From Mercenaria mercenaria (lineage: Eukaryota; Mollusca; Bivalvia; Venerida; Veneridae): a DNA stretch of 64,000 bases. Both the position numbers and the translations under genes were made by a program. The DNA is taken from positions 23,472,001 through 23,536,000 of the forward strand of contig NC_069365.1 of the NCBI RefSeq assembly GCF_021730395.1. Reading direction: 5' to 3'. Below are positions 12,401 to 20,554 of this stretch, piece after piece. Each line of letters begins with the position of its first letter. Within the stretch, counting starts at the first letter, position 1. The notes beneath the pieces were generated by a model. The model did not search any database. It was not told where the DNA came from and saw nothing but the letters and a program-made list of their open reading frames with translations.

Positions 12401-15400
12401 TAATTTATTCACTTCTCTTTTATTTTTTAATGTAGATATGTAAGATAAGATAAATAATTAACCAAGACTGTTTTTTTTTTTAAGTATCATTGTTAGTGCA
12501 ACAAAAATAATACAAAACATAGAGTGTAAAGAAAACAATCTTATAAAAACAAAATTAAGGAATTTTTGAGGAAATGAGACTTAAAAATTTTCTGGCATGA
12601 TAAAAAAAAGATCTTTAAGCCAAAGCAAGAACGATTTTAAGTATTACAGTAGGTTTTAAAGAAGAGTAATGTAAAGATCTGGCTGAAACATCTTTCTTTC
12701 AAATTGAAGTTTGGTCATATTATAAACATAAGAATATGAGTTTTTGTTTCTAAAATATTTTTAAAATTCCAAATCAAGAAAGAAAAAAAAGATGAATGCG
12801 CCGGGAATGGTAAAGTATTAAAAACAGCAAATTCTCATGTGTTTCTGTAGTAGATTCTATAGTTTGTTAATAATTAAGTTTTAAAGCCTTCTTAAGAAAT
12901 ATAGTATGTCGTGAATTTGCACGCTTTAACGTAACGAATTTTGCAAGATTATTAGATGAGCATAATATGATTAGGTATGTTATTCCAGATTGTGGGTCCC
13001 GAGTAGCTCAAAGATTTATGAAAAAATTCTATTCTTGCTTTTGGTATCTTTAGTTCATTGTTTTGATTTGATCTAAGTTCACATCAGATATTTGGCTGTG
13101 GTTAAATTTTGAAGTAAGATAGTCGGGGGATTGCTCGGACGAACCTTCCTGTTACAGCCAATACATAAATCTAACTGTGACATAATTAATGAAATTTAAT
13201 TTACCATACATAATCAAACAATTTCATAATTCACTTTTCAAACAGTTATGACACCAGAATAAAATTTAGCATAATTATACAATAATACTCAAGAATGAAA
13301 TGAATTAAAATGCTTGGATTATATACTAGGGAATATAACAGTGATTATAACAAGTTTTTCAATGAGGGATTGATAATTAATATAACAATGCATATTTTTT
13401 TTATATCACTTCTCTCATTAAATCATCAAAGGACATCAAAGATGCTGTAGTAACAATACATAACTTAATTAAATTACATCTTATTCATATTTCAATAATT
13501 ACTGATGATAGGCAACTGAAACTTCGTTTCCGATACAAAATAAATCGTTCTTTCAGAAAATGGAAAAAAAGTAAAAGCAATAAAAAAAAATACCATAAGG
13601 ACCCTTTTTGCTTGACGGGGCTCTATTATTATTGTCATTATTAATCAGGGGTTCCACTAGACCCGAAAACCCAAGAGTCCCAGGACCCTTGGGCCCAAAT
13701 TTTGAAGGGTCCTTTTCCAAAATACAGGAGTCCTGTCCCAACACGTCAATATAATTTACTATTTTTTTTTATTCAGTAATACGTAGATCTTTACCTAAGA
13801 AAACAATAAACCCAAGATCATGTTACAGCATAATAAAAATGTCAGTCTCAGGTCATATAGTCTCATATTGTAAACTAATATTTATCAAAATTCATGTTAT
13901 TTTAATTAGGGTTTTCTTCAATATTTCATTTCATTTTTAATAACAGAACAGTGCTATAACACTCTAGAAAAATGTATCCAAAATGTACTATCCGAATACT
14001 GTTACACTTTCCGAATGTCATCGGAAAGTTGTTTTTGCTCAGTTTATTTGGCAAACTAAGCTAAATCAGCGATAGTTCCTCAAATAATGATGCTACTTAT
14101 CATAAAAAACTGCATTGAAAGTCAAGTTTTTTTAGGAATTTTGGAAATATGCATATGACATCGGGTGTAAATAGACCCGTGAACGGACATTCTAAACTTA
14201 TTTTTGCTTTCGAAATTCATCAAAATTTGTGAAGTTTCTTGTTGAAATTACGATATGATCGCTAAACAATGGTCTAATTTAAAGTTGGCATGAAAAAATC
14301 TTGCAGGGCACTTTTCACATGCTCGGTAATCCGCTGCTTACGATAATTTAATAATTGGCGCCTTTTCTGACAGTACACAGGATTTGCTTTATCAATTAAT
14401 TTCAACACTTCATTGATTTCTTGTTACCTATGTGCACTCGCCGTGACGTAACCTGCTGATAAAAATCAGCGAGGCATGTCTACAGGAGAAAGGGCGGGAT
14501 TTAGCAGAGATCAAAGGCAGGAGAGCATGACCGCGAGTGTTTATTTTGAATACACGTGTCTATCGTGGAAATAGTTTCACTGAAGGAAATTAATGATAAG
14601 AGAAAGGATTATCAAAGGAAAATGCCCCTGGGTCCCGAAGGACGCACAGGCAAGTATTCTGCCGGGTCCTTTGAGCGTCTTTTGTCAAATCTCCCGGGTC
14701 CGGACCCGGGGTCCCGGGTCAAATGGAACCCCTGTATTAATATTGTTATAATAATTATATAATAATTATTATTGTTATTATGTACAATGTCATTGAATAT
14801 ATCATTGTAATGTATAGCATTTAATTTAATTATCCAGTCAGTGTTCGAAATTCACGGTAGTCCGACAGCCCGTGGCTACCAAATTTCAGCTCGGGCTACC
14901 GATTTTTCACAGGTACAAGCCCGACTGGGCTACCGAATTTTCCTCATTTGTTTAAAAAAACATGCTAATTAAACGAGTACTACATCGTGATTTTCTAGAC
15001 TGAGAATCGCTTATGGAATTATTGGTTTTTACACTCTTACGTGTTGACAATCAAACACAGTGTCAAAGACGTAACCGCAGCGCTAATTGGCTGAATACAA
15101 ACACCTCTAGCGTAACGGATAATTTGATTAGCTTTCACACTACTCGCGAAAATCTCACAAGTACCTGCAGTAGGCGGAGCTTAAATTATGCTATCAGCGT
15201 GTGTGTAAATGTGTATTCAGCACTCGGTATTACATCTTACAAATTGTCAACAGTCCGAGTTGCAGCAATTGGCGAGTGCGGATCCTAAAAAATCGGGCAT
15301 AACAGTTTAGATTTCGTTTTGGCAAGGAGTGTCATGTCCGATGCTTTTGGACTCTGACGATGCTGATCTGGACTGGAGTATTTCAAGTTAAAATGTTTCA

Positions 15401-16273
15401 AAAACATGGCAAACATGTACTGTAATCTCTGTATGTCTTTTTTATTACTTCAAACATGCATAGTGATGTCTGTAAAACAAAATGTTATATGGTGCAAAAA
15501 TTATGTATTTTAAGGTGTTAAAGTTCGGGCTAGTGAAATTGGTGTCGGGCTTGGAAATTTTTTAATCTGGTAGCCCGAACGGGCTATTGGATTCAAATCT
15601 GAATTTCGTACACTGTCCAGTTTCAGTTACATCTAGAAATATGAAATTTCAATATTATATATCATACTTGCAATAATATTCAAATATTCTTGGAATATCT
15701 ATTTAGAATTCAGTTCCAACCTAAATATTAAACAATGAATTGTCATAATAGAAAACAATGAAATAAGAGTGAATAGTCACCCCATAAGGTGACTATTCAC
15801 TCCCATTTTGGGAGTGAATAGTCAGGGGAGGAAAAGACAGGGGAGGAAAAGACTTGGGAGTGAATGGTCGGGAATTCGTTTCACAGTAATCAATCAAGAT
15901 CAAGATCTAAATTAAGCTTAAAAGTCGAGTAATTCCTAAAAAAAATCATCAAAACATTCTGCATGCTATTCAAAATCGAGTTGGTTTATTTTGTTAAATG
16001 ACAAAACTAAGAAACGGATTAACTTTCATTACATATAAATGTCGGACATTGGCAAGGACGATAATTATGTGTATCCAAAAAAAAGCATGTCCGAATACTT
16101 AGCCATTATGGTACTACCTATCTTCCGATCAATTTGACTTTTTAAATAAATCACACATCAAAGCGAGAAAGACCTATACTCGCACTTTAAGCTGTTTCAT
16201 TATCACTTTCTCAAATGTTGTATTTAATGGTTTAATTTTAACAAGTATACCTTGTTCTCAAGTCATCTGCCAT
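6459..16273 (-). CDS. VMA21: VMA21, V-ATPase assembly integral membrane protein (3 exons)
   Basis: Small ER membrane chaperone needed to assemble the V0 sector of the vacuolar proton pump. Minus-strand exons: 16273-16251, 10493-10375 and 6595-6459 (stop at 6459). Phases close (2 nt + 1 nt, then 1 nt + 2 nt) and give 92 residues; human VMA21 has 101. The last exon carries the family hallmark GMSSQDSYFYAAFVA (human GMSNRDSYFYAAIVA). Exon 2 gives transmembrane segment 1 (about residues 20-41, ending SKRMLFE, human SYIFE). Segment 2 is about 58-78. Exon 1 is only 23 coding nt (MADDLRT plus a split Arg); it is chosen because its ATG, its GTATAC donor and its phase all fit, and it is the weakest part of the model. 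Exons 2 and 3 are secure. Intron 1 (5.8 kb) carries several DNA transposons; intron 2 carries three Helentron-like elements and two SINEs. Confidence 0.82.
6677..7874 (-). mobile_element. Helentron-like element, AATCCCCCGCC family, copy 1
   Basis: On the minus strand it begins TTTTTAATCCCCCGCC at 7874, passes a GTCCGTCCTTCC-type stretch, then about seven monomers of 133-158 bp each carrying TGACCTTGACCTTGA (or its reverse), and ends GGCGGGGGATTTAGCTG, hairpin GTCTTTCAGAC, TG, CCTTG at 6677. The subterminal repeats AATCCCCCGCC and GGCGGGGGATT are exact complements. It sits in VMA21 intron 2. Non-coding. Confidence 0.7.
7876..8038 (-). mobile_element. TTGACTATT-family Helentron-like fragment
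   Basis: The 3' terminus of the family seen at 3103: on the minus strand AGTTGAGCGTGCTGTC, hairpin, GACAGCTCTTG. The 5' part is missing. Its CTTG is followed directly by the T-run that starts the element at 6677-7874. Confidence 0.55.
8040..9141 (-). mobile_element. Helentron-like element, AGCTCACC family, subfamily 1, minus copy
   Basis: On the minus strand it begins TTTTAAGCTCACCTGAGCAATGCTCAG (hairpin GAGCAATGCTC) near 9141, then GTC(T)-rich sequence, then about seven degenerate monomers of roughly 145 bp (AAACTAGGTCACTAGGTCA, ATTTTTCAATTGAT). It ends GGTGAGTGACCTAGG, hairpin GGGCCA/TGGCCC, CTCTTG at 8040. It is the same subfamily as 24951-26799 and 41189-42363, and the only AGCTCACC element on the minus strand here. 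Confidence 0.72.
9142..9599. other. unassigned intronic sequence (VMA21 intron 2)
   Basis: Contains a C-rich tract near 9300-9330 and AGTAGG-rich sequence near 9400-9470. No element boundary could be fixed. Confidence 0.35.
9600..9686 (-). mobile_element. tRNA-like SINE head
   Basis: On the minus strand GCGGCCTAATGGTTAAGG (A-box region) and AGGTTCAAGTC (B box) have correct tRNA spacing. The acceptor arms are not complementary, so this is not a functional tRNA gene. A short body may extend to about 9490. Confidence 0.6.
9750..10125 (-). mobile_element. tRNA-derived SINE, about 370 bp
   Basis: On the minus strand the tRNA-like head (TGTGGTCTAGTGGTAGCAC A-box region; GGGGTTCAAATCTGG B-box region) ends near 10053. 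It is followed by a body containing CTTTAGTGTCTCC and ATGCAAA-type blocks down to about 9750. It lies in VMA21 intron 2 just beyond exon 2. Confidence 0.65.
10587..10922. mobile_element. hAT-type MITE, 336 bp, 5-bp target duplication
   Basis: Ends CAGTGTTGTTTTTT and, inverted, CAGTGTTTTTTATC; both continue into CCAATTTGGG and G/C-rich sequence. Flanked by ACAGG at 10582-10586 and 10923-10927. CAGTG termini with a 5-bp duplication suit the hAT group with short duplications (often called hAT5). It lies in VMA21 intron 1. Open frames across it do not look like transposase. Confidence 0.65.
13646..14734. mobile_element. hAT-type element, 1.09 kb, 7-bp target duplication
   Basis: Termini CAGGGGTTCCACT and, inverted, CAGGGGTTCCATT. 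Flanked by TATTAAT at 13639-13645 and 14735-14741. CAGGGG ends are classic hAT. G/C-rich subterminal blocks (GGGTCC, GGGACC, GGACCC) cluster at both ends and may be transposase-binding repeats. No transposase reading frame. Inserted in the MULE-like element. Confidence 0.75.
14839..15615. mobile_element. hAT-type element, 777 bp, 6-bp target duplication
   Basis: Termini CAGTGTTCGAAATTCA and, inverted, CAGTGTACGAAATTCA. Flanked by TCCAGT at 14833-14838 and 15616-15621. Subterminal blocks of CGGGCTACC and AGCCCG recur at both ends. The 91-codon frame near 15013 has no transposase motifs. It is the second insertion in the MULE-like element, 100 bp from the first. Confidence 0.7.
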
Positions 16274-16301
16274 GTTGTTGTTGTAGTTGTTGTTGTTGTT
16301 G
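16274..16301 (-). repeat. CAA trinucleotide run just 5' of the VMA21 start
   Basis: Read on the minus strand, an interrupted (CAA)n run leads directly into ATGGCAGATG at 16273. It would lie in the 5' UTR of VMA21 if exon 1 is right. Position alone suggests this; there is no direct evidence of transcription. Confidence 0.45.
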
Positions 16302-16439
16302 AGATACGATGAGAAAAACACATACCATACCGTTTAAGACTATTGGGGACTATAGTGTGCAGGTGTATACATATTCTCATTTGAGGTGAATTAGTGGCTG
16401 TGTTCCTTTGTATGGGTCTTCTGTACTTTTATTTTATTA

Positions 16440-17100
16440 TAGAATACACGATACAAGTTTTTTAGTGCTGTTAGGGCATACAGGACCTCAACTGGAGTAC
16501 TGCTCCTTAGTCTGGGTCCCATACACTGGAACTCATACACCAACTGGATGCCGAACAGCGCAGAGCTGCCCGCTGGGTCAAACACGACTACGGCCAAATG
16601 TCAAGTGTTTTAGACATGTTAGCGTCCCTTCTGTGGAGACGCCTTGACCTTCGCAGAATGGACCAACGCCTGGCTATATATGTTCCATAACATCCTGAAT
16701 AACCAGGTTACCATCGCTCTTCCAGACTACTTAGTCCCTGTCTCTAGATCTTCACGTTCATGTCACTCCTTAACATTCCAGTATATCCAGACCAAAACAG
16801 ATTATCATAAATTCTCATGTTACCCTCGAACCGTTGTTCACTGGAATGCATTGCCGCCGGACATTGTCATTTTGTCTGGCCCTGAGTTAAGTCTGGTCAT
16901 AAGTCAGATTGAACCTATCTCTCCGTAATATACCTGCTCTGTTTTAACCAGTTTTTAACAAACCTTTCTTAAATCTTTTATCATCTTTTATTTCTTATCT
17001 TACTAATTTATTGTACGCCGGTTGATGCGCGTCAAGTCTAGGTACCCAGCATGGGTTTGGCTAATTGGAAGATAGACAGGGCTAGAGGGCAAGAAAGGCA
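16440..17100 (+). mobile_element. 5'-truncated LINE, ORF2 C-terminus and 3' UTR
   Basis: Conceptual peptides in successive plus frames match the C-terminus of many animal LINE ORF2 proteins: LEYCSLVWVPYT (16493 on), LDAEQRRAARWVKHDYGQ (16546 on), then ALPDYLVPVSRSSRSCHSLT and CYPRTVVHWNALPPDIV (to about 16875). Two frame changes (near 16535 and 16675) show it is dead. A 3' UTR runs on to a GATAGACAGGG-like end near 17080. Clade (CR1/jockey-like group) cannot be fixed from this end alone. Confidence 0.75.
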
Positions 17101-17399
17101 GCATCGTCCATAAACAGGTAACATTTTAATTTTTGTCGTGTAGTGTGACCTGTGGAGATTTCACTTTTCCTGCTTTATTTATTCAGGAATACTGAATGGA
17201 TTTCCTTCTATAGTCCAAATATGTGTACATGTCGAAAGTAGACCGGCTGGTAATTCTTCACATAAGCACAATCTGTTATGCTTCTACTCACAATTTCCTG
17301 TTTTCCTAAATGGCTGTTTCGCAATAATTAAAACGTTCAGGAACGCATTCGATAGAATGAAGTTATTTCCAAATTTAAATTTTAATACTACTTAACTGC

Positions 17400-17705
17400 C
17401 AATATGAAAAAGGGGCAAACGAAACGCTATAATTAAAAAACAAAGACAAATATCAAACAGGGAATGCCACGTACCAAAAACGCAGCCTCCCCAAAACGGA
17501 ACCCACAGCACGCAGACGCGCACACCACAAACACACACACACATACACATACATGCGCACACACACAAAGCCAACACTTTATGACAAAACGAACAAACAA
17601 AGGAACACCACCTTGGAACGGTCAGTGGCAAAAACACCACTGGGGAGCTTAAACCAGTTTATGGTGCGCGCCCAACTTCACTCTTACCCCCACCATACTA
17701 ATTTT
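17400..17705 (+). repeat. diverged direct repeat, copy A
   Basis: Shares GGAACGG, AGTACCACT/ACACCACT, GGAGCTTAAACC and GTTTATGGTGC blocks, plus an ACAC-rich tract, with the segment at 17900-18230. It looks like one interspersed repeat family present twice in the same orientation. No coding capacity; the A/C-rich tract explains the open frames. Confidence 0.55.
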
Positions 17706-17899
17706 GTACAGAATTCTATTGGAATATATCTGGTTTCAAATTACTTGAAGTAACCTCATTCTCCTTAAAAGAATTATTTTTGAAAATCAAACGGATTTTT
17801 TGTTATTACACATCGTGACGTTGCGCTGACGTCATTGGGTTTTGCGGACAAAATATATACAGAAGATCATAAATTATATAATTATGTCTGCATTAAACA

Positions 17900-18230
17900 G
17901 ACCACAAATAATCAAAAATAATTATAAAGTTATGTAAAAATGAAGAACTAATTGTGTACTTTTCATATAGAAAGAAGAACAAATAGCCAACAAAGGAAGT
18001 CACGTTCAAAAGACAAAGACTTCGTATACCACAACTCAGCACATGGACGTATACACGACCAACGCACACACACTCGCACACAAAACAAACACATAAAGGA
18101 ATACAGTTGGGCACCGCCTTGAAACGGAAAAGTACCACTCGGAGCTTAAACCTGTTTATGGTGCACCTGACCTCACTCTTAGCCCCGCCATGTTCCAACG
18201 TCATGGGAAAGTGCAAATAAAAGTTATTCC
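17900..18230 (+). repeat. diverged direct repeat, copy B
   Basis: Partner of the segment at 17400: TTGAAACGGAAAAGTACCAC, CGGAGCTTAAACCTGTTTAT and the ACAC-rich tract appear in the same order and at similar spacing. The copies are about 500 bp apart. An origin by separate insertions or by duplication cannot be separated from sequence alone. Confidence 0.55.
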
Positions 18231-18298
18231 CGCTAGGTGAACCCCTATCACACGCAAAGCAACAGAAGGCGTGTTATGTTAAACACAGATTTATATAA

Positions 18299-19157
18299 CA
18301 ACGCAGTCTGAAAGACAGCTAAATCCCCTGCCATTGTTATGGATAGTGAAAGGGTAAACCTTTGACATTGAGCTGTGACCTTGACCTTTAACTGACTCAT
18401 GAATTCTGCAAATCATCTTGATGAGGTGATCATTTGACCCAAGTTTCATAAAAATCCTTAAAGGGGCTTAGGAGATACAGAGCGGACACAAAATGGAAGG
18501 CTCAAACATTTGACCCTAAGTTGTGACCTTGACCTTAAGCCGGCATAGCTGACTTATGAGTTCTGCACATCGTCTTGATGAGTTAATCATTTGACCCCAA
18601 TTTTATAAAATTCCTTCGAGTCGTTTAAGAGATATAGAACGGACACAAAATGGAAGGCTAAAACGTTTGAAATGAGTTGTGACCTTGACCTGGAGCCGAC
18701 ATGGCTTACTTATGTTTATTTATTTATTTATTTGGGTTTTACGGCGCACCAACACAGTATAGGTTACATGGCGCCAAACAGGACTACAAATTTCGGTTTC
18801 ATATCTCATTTACATCGAAATAAAAACATGAGGTATGGAATCAAAGTTTGCATACCTGCTGGAATCACAGAGTTACAGTAAAACCAGGTGTTAAGGCCCT
18901 ATTAGTCGCCTATTGCGATCATGCAAGGGTAAGGCAGCGGTTCCAATTCTTTTCATACACAGATCGTCCCAGAACCACATGGGGTGGCTTACTTATGAGT
19001 TCTGCACAATGTCTTGATGAGGTAATAATTTGACCCAAGTTTCATGAAAATCCTTCAAGGGGTTTGGGAGATATGGAGCAGACACGAAAGTGTTACGGAC
19101 GGAAGAACGGACGGAGACCATTCGTATAACCCCCACAACCCGTGGCGGGGGATTAAA
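18299..19157 (-). mobile_element. Helentron-like element, AATCCCCCGCC family, copy 2
   Basis: Same ends as 6677-7874: TTTTTAATCCCCCGCC on the minus strand at 19157, and GGCAGGGGATTTAGCTG with hairpin GTCTTTCAGAC at 18299, where the final CCTTG reads CGTTG. Only about three monomers, and interrupted by a SINE at 18715-18984. Confidence 0.68.
18715..18984 (-). mobile_element. SINE-like insertion with 13-bp target duplication
   Basis: Inserted in the Helentron-like element. The duplication TGGCTTACTTATG is exact (18702-18714 and 18985-18997). The tail, (AAATA)n on the minus strand, is at 18715-18735. A second copy lies, split by another insertion, at 56460-58445. Long duplication plus A-rich tail indicates target-primed reverse transcription. 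I see no clear tRNA promoter boxes, so the head type is unknown. Confidence 0.75.
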
Positions 19158-19429
19158 AAGCAATCCTTAAGAACCAAAAACGCATGTATTCATTGCTTTA
19201 ACAGAAGATAGTGCAATGAGAGGAACACTCTAAAGAGCCCGACGAAAAAGGCGAGAAGACAGACATCAAAATAGTTCAGTCCTGGTGGGATTTGAGAACT
19301 ACCTATCATAGAGTCCTCCTTCTGTTCCGTCAGACACAATCCAAGAGGAAAGAGTAGCGTCCAACTGTAAAAGGGTTGAATGCTACAGATAAGGTGTCTC
19401 AAAACAGTTGGGTCATAATCTCTTTTAAT

Positions 19430-20200
19430 GACACGTTTTATAACTTAACTAAATACAATTGGAAGATTGCCATGACACAAAATCCTACGAAGTTTGAAAA
19501 CCACATCCCCATAAAACTCGATAATTGGTATACCTTCTGAAATGATTTTGAATTACTACTAAATTTTAGATCCATAGTAAAATTTAGCATAGTAATTTAT
19601 AGTAACCTTGCATAAGAAGCTTATTTGTAAAATATAAATTACGCTCAAAATCTCAATATGACTATACGTTCTTTTAAACAGAATTAATTGAAAAACATAT
19701 ATCCCATAAAATATTGCCTAGGTACATCCCAATCCAAAAGGGGGAAATTTACATTATTAAAAAACATTAAGATTATCATCGTGGTGTATGATTAAATGCA
19801 GTAATGATGTGTGCCTGCGTATCTGGAGAAAGGTTCAATACAGATTCTCTTTCATAACAATATAAAATGTTGATGTAAATGTTGTTTAATAAAAAAGAGA
19901 GGGCCTCACAAACTTCGTCACAGGTCCACAAGGTATAATTTTTGACAATGCAACTAGTAAACATGCTCTTTGTCTTTTGAATTAGAGCAGTTAGTTTGTC
20001 CTTTATTAAATAATGTGATAAGGTGGTATACACAGTAGAAATATTAAAAATATCATATGCATGCCCCTGTAATTATTGATCTTAAACTTATCCAAGATTT
20101 CGCCAAAAAATATTACTGACCGGAATAAGTGGTGTTTACCAGAGTGTTCGTTTACTTTATCGCAATATTTTTTCATATGGGCTTTTAAGATAGATAAATT
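19430..20200 (-). mobile_element. retroelement reverse-transcriptase fossil (possibly Penelope-like)
   Basis: Peptide blocks on the minus strand resemble a reverse-transcriptase family widespread in marine invertebrates: VYTTLSHYLIKDKLTALI, TLWTCDEVCEALSFLLNNI and YCYERESVLNLS, followed by weaker matches toward 19430. The element is clearly broken at several points, and only part of the polymerase region remains. No long terminal repeats are visible. Family assignment is tentative. Confidence 0.55.
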
Positions 20201-20554
20201 ACAGTATTAGCTTTGTTACTAGAAATATGAATATTCACTTGTTCCTCGGATAAAAACAAAATATTGCCGAACTCGTGCATTATAAGGATACTTATTGCAT
20301 AGTCCAAATAATTGTACTTTGAATATCGTTAGATCTATATTTTTTTGACTTGTCGATATCCGCCTCTAGGTAGACAACGTGAAATATAAAAATGTAAAAT
20401 CGGTCTACCCGATGTCTCACTTATTGCAGTAATGTATGGTATAGGTTTTTAACATATCACAAGACGTTAATTTCCGTGTCCGGTTGTGGGCGGTGCAGCA
20501 ATAGAAAAAGAAATATGAGTAAAGTGTCGTAGATAAGAAAAATAGGACTTGAAA
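20201..20554 (+). other. 5' flank of COMMD5
   Basis: No repeat recognised. It includes the 5' UTR and probable core promoter of COMMD5. A GC-box-like GGGCGG lies at about 20488-20493, near 65 bp before the start codon. No TATA box at a convincing distance. Confidence 0.35.

Larger units (their letters stand above)
11307..15877. mobile_element. MULE-like non-autonomous DNA transposon, 4.57 kb
   Basis: Long imperfect inverted ends are built from the short motifs TTCACTCCCA, AGTCTTTTC and CTCCCCTGACTATTCACTCC (11325-11400, and inverted at 15776-15866). The element is flanked by an exact 9-bp duplication GTTTCACAG at 11298-11306 and 15878-15886. Long repeat-rich ends with a 9-bp duplication are typical of Mutator-like elements. 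Two hAT-type MITEs inside account for 1.9 kb, leaving about 2.7 kb of AT-rich non-coding DNA with no transposase. It lies in VMA21 intron 1. Confidence 0.65.

Noticed and set aside
15013-15288. 91-codon frame in the MULE-like element as a transposase
   Set aside because: It lies inside a nested hAT-type MITE and shows no transposase motifs.
17392-17640. Cys/Val-rich minus-strand frame
   Set aside because: Produced by the ACAC-rich tract read in complement; no protein-like features.
20549-20554. TTG start for COMMD5
   Set aside because: The ATG at 20555 follows immediately and gives an N-terminus and length close to vertebrate COMMD5.
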